A DNA stretch of 64,000 nucleotides from Arsenophonus sp. aPb (GTDB taxonomy: Bacteria > Pseudomonadota > Gammaproteobacteria > Enterobacterales > Enterobacteriaceae): the NCBI RefSeq assembly GCF_029873475.1, contig NZ_CP123499.1, positions 1,798,001-1,862,000 on the forward strand, in the 5' to 3' direction. A model generated the notes under the pieces. It made no database searches. It was not told the DNA's origin and saw only the letters and a program-made list of their open reading frames with translations. Each line of letters starts with the position of its first letter. Within the stretch, counting starts at the first letter, position 1. The position numbers and the translations under genes are program-made. This document shows, one piece after another, positions 44,712 to 53,125 of the stretch.

Positions 44712-46172
44712 CTAACTATTAGCGCCACGTTCATTCCATTGTTTTAAATTGTCCTTTTCCCAAATACCATCCTCTACCTGTTTTTTAATATCAGGATAGG
44801 CATCTATATCAAATGTAGGTAATTTGCCAGCTTTGCGTTGTTGGTTGTAGTCTTTGGTAAGTTTAAACGCAATACCTGAAAGCATTAATATTGCAATTAG
44901 ATTTGTTAACGCCATCAAGCCCATCGAGACATCAGCCAATTTCCAAACTAAGGGCATTTCTGCCATTGAGCCAAAAATAACCATTCCCAAAGTAGCGAGC
45001 CTAAGAATATATAATCCGGCCGTATGGTTATTTTCTAAAAAAACCATATTACTTTCTGCATAAGCATAATTTGCAATAATTGAAGTAAAAGCAAAGAAAA
45101 AAATAGCTATTGCAATGAAAATCGCTCCCCAATCACCAACAGCTGAAGACAGCGCTCGCTGGGTTAATTCAATTCCACTAATAGTGGCTTCAGCACTATC
45201 TAATGCACCAGAAGAAATAATAATAATTGCCGTTGCGCTACAAATTACTAAAGTATCCATAAAAACACCTAGCATCTGCACATATCCTTGCGATGCGGGA
45301 TGTGGAGGGTAAGGTGAAGCTGCCGCCGCTGCATTTGGCGCTGACCCCATGCCTGCCTCATTTGAAAATAGGCCTCGCTGTATTCCTTGTGTCATCGCTT
45401 GTGCAACACCATAACCAACTACGCCGCCAACAGCTTCTTGCAAACCAAAAGCATGTTTAATGATCAGTAGAAAAACATCTGGCAAACGTTCAATATTATT
45501 ACTCATCACCCAAAATGCTAATATCAAATAAGCGATTGCCATTATAGGAACAACGAGTTCGGCCACCCGAGCAATTGAACGTAGTCCACCAAAAATAATA
45601 ATGCCACAAATTATTGCGAGCACAATTCCTACGTAAAGAGGATTAAAACCAAAAGCAACGGCTGTTGCCTGGGCAATTGAATTAGCTTGAACAGAATTGA
45701 ATACTAGACCAAAAGCGATGATAAGAAAGATAGAAAAAAGTACTCCCATCCAACGCATTTTAAGCCCTTTCTCCATATAGTAGGCGGGGCCACCACGATA
45801 ATTTCCTTGATCATCTTTTGTCTTATATAACTGTGCCAATGTGCTCTCGGCAAAAGAGGTAGCCATACCAACTAAAGCAACAAGCCACATCCAAAAAATG
45901 GCCCCGGGCCCTCCGGCAGTCAATGCAATAGCTACACCCGTAAGATTTCCAGTTCCAACTCTAGCTGCTAGACTTGTACATAAAGCTTGAAAAGAAGATA
46001 TACCTGAACTATCTGATTTATTACTATTTTTCAGTATAGTAAACATATGCCCAAAATGGCGGAATTGAATAAGACCAGTGCCTAACGTAAAATAGATACC
46101 TACTCCAAGCAATAAATAGATTAATACACCACTCCAGAGAATATTATTAAAATTGTCTATCAGTTCCGTCAA
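44712..46172 (-). CDS. Sodium/alanine (glycine) symporter, AGCS family
   Basis: 486 residues, about ten membrane helices. Family markers: LGTGLIQFRHFGHMF, SFQALCTSLAARVGTGNLTGVA, GGPGAIFWMWLVALVGMATSFAEST, GGPAYYMEKGL and QGIQRGLFSNEAGMGSAPNAAA. These match the AlsT/YaaJ/DagA type, which imports alanine or glycine with sodium ions. The substrate is a family inference. Confidence 0.93.
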   Translation of the reverse strand: MTELIDNFNNILWSGVLIYLLLGVGIYFTLGTGLIQFRHFGHMFTILKNSNKSDSSGISSFQALCTSLAARVGTGNLTGVAIALTAGGPGAIFWMWLVALVGMATSFAESTLAQLYKTKDDQGNYRGGPAYYMEKGLKMRWMGVLFSIFLIIAFGLVFNSVQANSIAQATAVAFGFNPLYVGIVLAIICGIIIFGGLRSIARVAELVVPIMAIAYLILAFWVMSNNIERLPDVFLLIIKHAFGLQEAVGGVVGYGVAQAMTQGIQRGLFSNEAGMGSAPNAAAAASPYPPHPASQGYVQMLGVFMDTLVICSATAIIIISSGALDSAEATISGIELTQRALSSAVGDWGAIFIAIAIFFFAFTSIIANYAYAESNMVFLENNHTAGLYILRLATLGMVIFGSMAEMPLVWKLADVSMGLMALTNLIAILMLSGIAFKLTKDYNQQRKAGKLPTFDIDAYPDIKKQVEDGIWEKDNLKQWNERGANS

Positions 46173-47353
46173 AACATTTCCCCTTATCTGTACTAATAAA
46201 AACTGTCCAATAAATCAAATACACTAATAAATAATACTAAACCTTTATTAAAAATGACCCTTTTATTTGTATAAATTTCACTCTTTTATTGAAAAGTAAT
46301 AACATTACTAAGCAGTAAAACTGCCTTAAAATGTAACATAAACATCCTCTTTAGGTAACCTTTTTATTTTAAAAGTGAGAATTATGATTAGCTACAAACC
46401 GACAATATAACAAAAAGGTAAATAAAGATATTTGTCAATTTGCTGAGTTTTAATGTATATGAACAATTATGTCAGCATCTAGTAAATCATAGCGATATTA
46501 GATATCAATAATTAAATTATCTTCATATTTTTATAGATAGTAGTGGATATATTTAATATTAACTCTATAACTGTATTAATTATTCATATTAAATTTCATC
46601 TAAATAAGAATAATATTAAATAATCAACTAATTAATTATAATTACTAATGTAATTTAATTTATCAGCCAAACTAAATATATTATTTAACTATAACCTAAA
46701 TCTCATTTTTCGCAACTTATTCATCAAGTTTATTTTAACCTTTTATTTTCTAGTAATATTTTTATATTTAGCGGTAATAAAATCACCAATCATCTATTTT
46801 ATATATTAAAAGCTTTAATAATAACTTTATTAAAATAAATTATTAATGGTTTTTTAATAGAAAAGCAGCTAACTGTTTATTATTTTATTAATAAGTTATT
46901 TAATATATTATCACTATATTATTTATCTAATATTATTTTTACTAGTAATAAATTTCCTAATATCTCAGAAAAACATGTGATCCTTTTTATAATCTTTTAT
47001 CCAGTATTTTTAACTATTGTAATTGTTATTTTTTGCCATAATTTATTTTAGTGAAACCATCATAGCCTGACATTACTTTAATAACAATTAATAACCCGCA
47101 TTTCATCACTAAAACATCCAATTAATCACACTAAAAGTGTGACTCGGATCCTTAATACTGACAAATTCTCTGCTAAAACGAAAAACATTAAATGAAAGCT
47201 CAACAAAATGAAATAACTTATCTTTTATGTACAATACTACTTTTTATCTTGTCGCTATTTGTCTAGAATTACTGAGCCAAATAATGGCATTTAACTTTCA
47301 TTTTAGCGAGGTATTTCTATCGAAATGCATTAACCAAAAATAAGGAGAATATT
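46173..47353. other. 1.2-kb AT-rich spacer
   Basis: No gene is supported except for the start region of the mgtS-like gene. A small dyad (CACACTAAAAGTGTG near 47140) is the only structured element noticed. Confidence 0.4.
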
Positions 47354-47431
47354 ATGTTTTTGTTAATTCTCGGCCTGATTTGCGCATCTGGCATCTTCGC
47401 CGCAATGATGAGCCCAAAATGGGATGATTAA
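47354..47431 (+). CDS. mgtS: MgtS-like 25-residue membrane peptide
   Basis: 25 codons with a strong ribosome site (TAAGGAG). The peptide is one hydrophobic helix (FLLILGLICASGIFAAMM) followed by SPKWDD. E. coli MgtS (31 residues) also ends in KWDD after a similar GI.FSGF.AA helix. MgtS stabilises the MgtA magnesium importer under PhoPQ control. A strong terminator follows 30 bases downstream, giving a compact monocistronic unit. The N-terminal extension of E. coli MgtS is missing. Confidence 0.7.
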   Translation: MFLLILGLICASGIFAAMMSPKWDD

Positions 47432-47460
47432 ATGAATACTGAAGAGTATCCACCGAGTAA

Positions 47461-47505
47461 AACGCCCCTTTATTAGATTATTATCTAAAAAAGGGGCGTT
47501 ATTTT
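47461..47505 (+). terminator. Strong terminator after mgtS-like gene
   Basis: AACGCCCCTT (47461-47470) pairs with AAGGGGCGTT (47491-47500) and is followed by ATTTTAT; pairing extends through flanking A/T bases. Confidence 0.9.
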
Positions 47506-47650
47506 ATATTTAAAAATCAAATTTAAAATATTCTATAAAACCCTTAATCCACAAAGATCTAATTTTATCCAAATAAAATTTCGCTTATTTCAATACTCAT
47601 AGTAAACAAAAAATTAACAACAAAATTAAATCAAATTTTTGCTAATAATA

Positions 47651-48037
47651 TTATTTTTTATGAGAAGTGAATCGAGGTTTTAATGGCATTCTTTCAGCTA
47701 TCCTAGCCTTATTAATCATAATATCTAACTCAGTAACTTGATAATTGTTCCATAAATGAGAATAGTTTTTTACTTCTGCTGGCCATTTATTAGTAACAGA
47801 AAATCCTCGATTAAGACACTCCTGATGTAGTGATGTATATCGCAAATACAAAAATAACAATTTATCTCTAAAAAATAGAACATGTCCCTTCCCTAAGGTA
47901 TAAGAAGTCAACGTCGTCAATGCAACATGTCCTTCTTTTTTAACAATATAGTTTGGTATCCGAGTTAATTCTCTATGTTCTGCCAACAAGTGTTGATCGC
48001 ATAATTCATTAGGCGGGATTACATTTATTCTCGTCAT
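47651..48037 (-). CDS. denV: T4 endonuclease V-like pyrimidine-dimer glycosylase
   Basis: 128 residues (T4 EndoV 138). N terminus MTRINV...LCDQHLLAEHRELTRIP matches T4 DenV, giving the catalytic Thr2 amino-terminal nucleophile, Arg3 and Glu23; LGKGHVLFFRDKLLFL and ECLNRGF follow. The enzyme excises UV cyclobutane dimers and nicks the abasic site. Bacterial copies are phage-derived. Here it is a stand-alone host gene with host-like AT content, so it is probably an old acquisition. Confidence 0.93.
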   Translation of the reverse strand: MTRINVIPPNELCDQHLLAEHRELTRIPNYIVKKEGHVALTTLTSYTLGKGHVLFFRDKLLFLYLRYTSLHQECLNRGFSVTNKWPAEVKNYSHLWNNYQVTELDIMINKARIAERMPLKPRFTSHKK

Positions 48038-48456
48038 AATTAGCTAATAACCAAATTTTTATGTTAAAAGTTTTATTATATCTCTATTTGCTATATTAAA
48101 ATAATTTTATCCATTGCTAAATTTATATTAAAAACAACTTTATCCTATATTGTTATTGCTAATCCATTTTATGGATTAACTAAAACCACTATGGTCAATT
48201 ATCTTGCACTAGTTACAATAAAATTAGCGTAATTTTTTGTAAGCCAACACCATTATCATATTTTTAACCATTGCATACTTATAATCCGATTTAGAATTAG
48301 CTATATGTTAAGTATTTTGACAATGATATAGAGTAAAAAACAATACAAAACTCTAATAAAAAACCTTAGAAATAACTTGATAAGTATTTTACAAAAAACA
48401 TTGAAATATCTGCTTGTTAAATTAAGATTACCGCTTTATATATGCTAACAATAACG

Positions 48457-48651
48457 ATGAAATTTTTATTTAAAACCTTGACTTTTATATCTGTTTTAAC
48501 AGCTTACTTTGTTAATATTTGCCATGCCTTTACTTCACCACCTGCTATCTATGCTTGCAAAAAAATCGTCGAAGGAGTTGAAGATGGCAAACGCCATTGT
48601 TTAACCCATGATGTTGATGGTAATAAGCATCATATTATATTAAAGGATTAA
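48457..48651 (+). CDS. Small exported protein of unknown function
   Basis: 64 residues from the ATG at 48457; a second ATG at 48442 is in frame. A signal peptide (MKFLFKTLTFISVLTAYFV...CHA) is followed by a short mature part with two cysteines (YACKK, RHCLTHD), possibly one disulfide, and a histidine-rich end. No family is recognised. It lies ahead of the two 11-mer repeat proteins in the same orientation. Confidence 0.55.
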   Translation: MKFLFKTLTFISVLTAYFVNICHAFTSPPAIYACKKIVEGVEDGKRHCLTHDVDGNKHHIILKD

Positions 48652-48829
48652 CTTAACCACTAAGGAACTATTATTTCTTCTTTTTGCTGCCATCCATTGG
48701 CAGCCACACTTTATTAATTATAATTAGCCATGGCAGAAAAAATAAGCACCTCAATTTCAATGACATGAAGTTGATTAAATTTATAAAATCAATCAAATGT
48801 TAAATTAATGTTAAAAATAAACTATACTT

Positions 48830-48848
48830 GATAATGATTATTATTTCT
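48830..48848 (+). promoter_or_regulatory. Fur-box-like sequence with overlapping -10
   Basis: GATAATGATTATTATTTC (from 48830) follows directly on a TATACT -10-like hexamer (48823-48828) and matches most of the GATAATGATAATCATTATC Fur consensus. It lies 13 bases before the 48861 gene. Confidence 0.5.
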
Positions 48849-48860
48849 AGGGTATAAACT

Positions 48861-49817
48861 ATGCAGTCATTATCAAAAATATCTACTATTATCACAATAC
48901 TGATCGGACTTAATTCTACGATTACTATGGCTAAAGATAAGTCACAAAATAATCCAGAACCACACACCAATGAGGATATTGTAAACTCAGTTCTTCAAAG
49001 CGGTTCAAATATCGCCAACAAAACAGTAAGAACAACTTATAATACAGTTGAAAAGGCAAATACTGCTGCCAATCAGTTAAGTCAATCCGTCGCCAATAAT
49101 AGCACCCAGCTTATCGACAATATTGCTAACTCTGGTTTAAAGGCCAATCAACAAACGACCAATAACGCTTTGAGTGTAGCCAACGACACTATACAAAAAG
49201 GGTTAGAAATGGCAGCCGATCTCACCTATAGAACACTTGACATGGTAGAGGCTACTTCCAATAATAGTTTTAAATCTGTCGACAATATTCTTCATAAAGT
49301 AACATCATACTCTACAAAAATTTCAAAAGTACAACCTGGAAATGCCCCTAATCCTGAAAATTTAGATTCGGCTAACAAAGCGATTAACATGGCGATAAAT
49401 ACTTTCGATAAAACGATAGATAAGACGCTAGGACTAGTGGGTAAAACTGCTGATGAAACCTTCAATTCAACTCACCTTATTCTCAACGTAAGCTTTAACA
49501 CAGCAGAGTCACTGCTTGACGAGACTTTTGATTCAAGCAAGACTAATTTTCAAACAACGATAGATGCGGTTAAAGATACCGCTAACAGTGGTTTAAATAT
49601 GGCTGCTAACACCGCCAATACCAGTTCAGAGCTTGTTAATTCAACAACCAATCAAGGTCTTAATCTGGCAAATTCTACTACTAACCGCTCTCTTATAATT
49701 GCAGATCCAACCAATGATAATAAAACTCTTAATAACAATAGGGTAGGTACAGCCAACGCCGCTGATAATAGTAATATTGATAATATCACAGAAGATGAAA
49801 TTGCCACTACATACTAA
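48861..49817 (+). CDS. Exported 11-residue-repeat amphipathic protein A
   Basis: 318 residues, no known family. A signal-peptide-like N terminus (cleavage probably after TMA, residue 24) precedes two blocks of tandem 11-residue repeats, residues about 46-144 (nine units) and 172-281 (ten units). They follow the pattern x-x-x-L-x-x-A-N-x-T-x, for example NNALSVANDTI and NSTTNQGLNLA. A Pro-rich break separates the blocks and the tail is Asn-rich and acidic. Such 3-11 helices, as in apolipoproteins, synuclein, perilipins and LEA proteins, bind lipid or membrane surfaces. No cysteines. A paralogue lies 349 bases downstream with a homologous promoter. Confidence 0.7.
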   Translation: MQSLSKISTIITILIGLNSTITMAKDKSQNNPEPHTNEDIVNSVLQSGSNIANKTVRTTYNTVEKANTAANQLSQSVANNSTQLIDNIANSGLKANQQTTNNALSVANDTIQKGLEMAADLTYRTLDMVEATSNNSFKSVDNILHKVTSYSTKISKVQPGNAPNPENLDSANKAINMAINTFDKTIDKTLGLVGKTADETFNSTHLILNVSFNTAESLLDETFDSSKTNFQTTIDAVKDTANSGLNMAANTANTSSELVNSTTNQGLNLANSTTNRSLIIADPTNDNKTLNNNRVGTANAADNSNIDNITEDEIATTY

Positions 49818-49870
49818 GGATAGTCGTTGTTAGTAACCACTATTTATCAATTTATGAAAATGTACATCCT

Positions 49871-49906
49871 ATCTCTCTTTCATTTTGCTGATGATGAAAG
49901 AGAGAT
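49871..49906. terminator. Terminator-like hairpin after repeat protein A
   Basis: ATCTCTCTTTCAT and ATGAAAGAGAGAT form a perfect 13-bp stem with a ten-base loop, followed by AAATTAAT. It separates the two paralogues into independent units. Confidence 0.7.
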
Positions 49907-50166
49907 AAATTAATAATATAGTCATTTTTTATAACAATTTAATTATTTAGTTAACTAACCCTGTTATAAATAAGCTTCTTTTATTAACCATAAAAAGTAA
50001 TAGCCAACATATCTTACAAAGTTATCTTTTCTGTCCATTAATTACATTATTTCAACCACTGCCATGATTAAACAGCAGGCTGACATTTGAATAACACCTT
50101 CAAAATGTTAAATAATTGTTATAATTAGCTATACTTAATAACAATTAATATATTAGGAGATAAGCT

Positions 50167-50820
50167 ATGAAATTATTATATAAAGTATCCATTGTTATTA
50201 TCTTATCTATCTGTCATTTTGTGCCAGCAATAGCTAACAAAATCCAGCCCCCCTTCCCGACTAGAATTACAGATATTCCAAAGCACAACAAAAGACATTA
50301 CCATAGTTATGAAGAAATAAGAGCGATGACGCAAGAAAATTTGGCGCAAGCTAGAATCATGCTACATGAAAATCTCGACTATACTAAAGTTGTATCTACC
50401 GAAAATTTAAATTTCGCTAATTCTACTATCGATAAAGCTTTTAGTTTTGCACATACTGCTATTCATAACAATACAGTAAAAAATGATTTAGAGTTGCTAA
50501 AATCCAGCCTAGAACTCTCTAATACTATAACCAATAAAGCCTTAGAAACGGTAATGACTAACATTGATAAAAGTTTGGCTACTGCCCAAACTGGTATCAC
50601 AGAGTCTTTTAAGGCAACCAATGTAGCAACCAGAAAAAGTCTTGATACTTATGTCTCAACAACTTTCCATAATGGCGTAAATTACATGGATCAAACTGGT
50701 AGACGTAACACTAGCATTAAACCCAACAGCCATAATTCAGGCAGTTCTGTTCATAATAGTAATAGCAATATAGAAAATCATGAGGAAGAACTTGCTAATT
50801 TAAATAGAGATTATCCTTAA
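50167..50820 (+). CDS. Exported 11-residue-repeat amphipathic protein B
   Basis: 217 residues, paralogue of the previous gene. A clear signal peptide (MKLLYKVSIVIILSICHFVPAIA) is followed by a basic His-rich linker and about eleven tandem 11-residue units from about residue 58 (ENLAQARIMLH, ENLDYTKVVST, ENLNFANSTID and on). The C terminus is Asn/Ser-rich and acidic, as in A. AGGAGA precedes the ATG. The sequences have drifted apart, but repeat length, layout and promoter are shared. Function unknown. Confidence 0.7.
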   Translation: MKLLYKVSIVIILSICHFVPAIANKIQPPFPTRITDIPKHNKRHYHSYEEIRAMTQENLAQARIMLHENLDYTKVVSTENLNFANSTIDKAFSFAHTAIHNNTVKNDLELLKSSLELSNTITNKALETVMTNIDKSLATAQTGITESFKATNVATRKSLDTYVSTTFHNGVNYMDQTGRRNTSIKPNSHNSGSSVHNSNSNIENHEEELANLNRDYP

Positions 50821-51422
50821 TATAAAGTGATGATCGTGCCAGTTTGGTAGCAAAAAGTAATAATTCAAAAAACCAGCCGATATGGCTGGTTAGCAAAATA
50901 AGATAACAACCTAAATAATAAAATATAAAATCATACAGTTATCACAAATGATTAATAAAGCGTAAATTTTATCGAGTCTTGTATGGAAAAAAATAATTTC
51001 CCAACAAATCCAGTATAACAAACCGTATTTTATAGATAAAATCTTATTATTTAGTTTTAAAAAATATTAAAATTCCTATGAGAATTAAAAATTCAAATTA
51101 ATAAACGCTATTTTACCCCCCTCATTTTAATATTCTTAAACTATTAATACCAATAAACATCACTCATTTGAAATAAATATATCTATCTAATAAAATACCA
51201 ACTAAGACTAAAAAGTGATAAAGGGGTAAAATGACACCTTCTAGTAGCTTTTAACTAAAATATCAATAAGCATCAGTTTAACCAATATTTTTTAAACTCG
51301 CAAAATTAAGATAACATTTGTGCAGTAACAATTTCATTACGCTTATATTGGATTGTCGTACTTAAATATAAAAACCATCAAAATTAAATGATAGTTTTTA
51401 TAAAGTAAATCTTAACAAGTGA
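50821..51422. other. Spacer at the host/phage boundary with two hairpins
   Basis: AACCAGCC/GGCTGGTT at 50871-50891 is a terminator-like stem for the repeat protein B gene. A second weak hairpin near 51370-51402, AAAAACCATCA with TGATAGTTTTT, would end amidase transcription. No gene and no second icd fragment was seen. Confidence 0.5.
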
Positions 51423-52187
51423 TTAAGGAAAATATTTTGCTACTAACGCATAAAGAATAGCCACAGTTTCAATGTCTATGTTGCCATCATAATTTGATTG
51501 GCGAAAATGTAACTGAAAAGCTCTGATCAATTTTGTATAGTCACTGTTATTGGCAGCTCGGGATACATCATAGCCATAGCGCTTTAATTTGTTAACAATC
51601 TCCGCTTTTTCCGGCATTTTATTTTTAAATTGTGCCATATAGTTCTGCTTTACTTCTTCTTCATACCAAGCGCCAATTCCGACATCATAAAGTTTTTTCC
51701 ATGGAAAGGCAGCGCCCGGATCACTTTTACGTCCAGGGGCAATGTCTGAATGTGCAACAATATTGGTTGGTGACATATCTGGATAACGCTGAATAATATT
51801 TAATGCTAATTCTTTTACTGCATCAATTTGTTTGTCATTAAACGGCGGAAAAATCATTTTTCCGTTAGCATAACTCGCCTCATTTACGATTTCGATCCCT
51901 ATCGCAGTATCATTTAAATTTGAGCGTCCAGCCCAAAAGCTAACACCCGCATGCCATGCTCGTTCATTTTCATCCACCAAATTAAAAATTCTAACGTCTT
52001 TAAAACCAGCAGCCTGATACGTATTATCAGTTGGATCTGGTACCAAATAATGCGCACTAACACTATTACCTGTTAATGCCGTAATTGAAGCTTTAAAATT
52101 TAAAGCAGTATAATGCATAACAAGAAAACGAGTCCTACGGTTAAAACTTTTGACTGAACGATATGAATTATAATCGATTAAGTACAT
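51423..52187 (-). CDS. N-acetylmuramoyl-L-alanine amidase, AmiD-like, probable endolysin
   Basis: 254 residues. Amidase_2 domain (about 15-170) with zinc ligands in LVMHYTALNF and VAHSDIAPGRKSDPGAAF, closely related to E. coli AmiD (AGFKDVRIFNLVDENERAWHAG), then a C-terminal peptidoglycan-binding domain (about 185-250, LKRYGYDVSRAANN). AmiD is an outer-membrane lipoprotein; this protein has no signal or lipobox. With Rz/Rz1 genes directly upstream it fits a phage endolysin that depends on a holin, although none is seen nearby. Confidence 0.83.
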   Translation of the reverse strand: MYLIDYNSYRSVKSFNRRTRFLVMHYTALNFKASITALTGNSVSAHYLVPDPTDNTYQAAGFKDVRIFNLVDENERAWHAGVSFWAGRSNLNDTAIGIEIVNEASYANGKMIFPPFNDKQIDAVKELALNIIQRYPDMSPTNIVAHSDIAPGRKSDPGAAFPWKKLYDVGIGAWYEEEVKQNYMAQFKNKMPEKAEIVNKLKRYGYDVSRAANNSDYTKLIRAFQLHFRQSNYDGNIDIETVAILYALVAKYFP

Positions 52188-52330
52188 GTTTTTTTCCTCT
52201 TGGCCGCTTTAACTATTATCGACAATAAATGAAACTATTATTTAACTCCTAATTTAAAATGTAACAATTAATTTCAAGGCAATATTAATCACAAACAATA
52301 AAATTATTATTTAAAATAGAAATAACAAAT

Positions 52331-52786
52331 TTATTTTTGTTTATAAATTTCCTGCACTCTAGCTCGCAATCCCAAAAATTGAGCTTCTAATGTTTCTAGT
52401 TGACGTCTGAGACGAAGATAATTTCGTCCAGCGTCTGGCGCCAATTCGGTGGATCTGACATCATCCAAGCCGGTGGTGCTGGCGGCAACTCCATGGTTCT
52501 CGGGACACACGGCTTTGACGAGCAAGCGCTTATGGTTATTACGCAAATCATTACTAAGCTGACGTATTGCCATTTTTGCATTATTAAGTTCCTGAGTTCG
52601 TTTTATATCAATTTGTTGCAACGATTTTATTTCGTATAAATAATTGTCTTTGAGTTCTGTTTGTTGTTGTAATTCATCTTTAAGTTGTTGATATTGGTAC
52701 TTTAGGTGAGTGTAATCATTATAAATGACGGCAAATATTGCGGATATTAATGTTACAATAATTATTATGATAGAATTTAGTTTCAT
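52331..52786 (-). CDS. Rz-like i-spanin
   Basis: 151 residues. N-terminal membrane anchor (about 5-22) followed by a long coiled coil (25-95) and a C-terminal helical part, the plan of lambda Rz. It encloses an Rz1 gene in another frame and precedes the amidase, forming a lysis cassette. It would span the periplasm with Rz1. Confidence 0.82.
   Translation of the reverse strand: MKLNSIIIIIVTLISAIFAVIYNDYTHLKYQYQQLKDELQQQTELKDNYLYEIKSLQQIDIKRTQELNNAKMAIRQLSNDLRNNHKRLLVKAVCPENHGVAASTTGLDDVRSTELAPDAGRNYLRLRRQLETLEAQFLGLRARVQEIYKQK
52396..52581 (-). CDS. Rz1-like o-spanin lipoprotein nested in Rz
   Basis: 61 residues fully inside the Rz gene in another frame. Signal MQKWQYVSLVMICVIT, lipobox ISAC, then a proline-rich stretch (LPPAPPAW), the hallmarks of Rz1. 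Both frames of this stretch are therefore coding. Confidence 0.8.
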   Translation of the reverse strand: MQKWQYVSLVMICVITISACSSKPCVPRTMELPPAPPAWMMSDPPNWRQTLDEIIFVSDVN

Positions 52787-53125
52787 AATAAAAAACGCTT
52801 TTTCAAACGTTTCCTCATATGTTAATTCTCATATTCCTTAATAATAAAAGCGGTTTTTATTATTCAGAACAGCAATTCATAAACCGCTTACCATTAATAA
52901 AAATACAAATTTAGATTAAGTTTAAAAGCAATCTAACTGTCGCTAATTTGAAATAAAAAATCAAAATAAAAAAGATAACAATTGTTTACTTTTCTTATTG
53001 TAAAATTAAATTTAATTAAAATTAATAATATTTAATTTATTTTTATAACGTTTAATACTTTAAATATAATGGCCGAAGCTTAATGCAGATAAAATTTCTC
53101 TTACTTGCAATATTTAACATTACAG

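Noticed and set aside
47432..47476. 14-codon ORF right after the mgtS-like stop
   Set aside because: Its end lies inside the terminator stem, it lacks a ribosome site of its own, and the peptide is polar with no similarity noticed.
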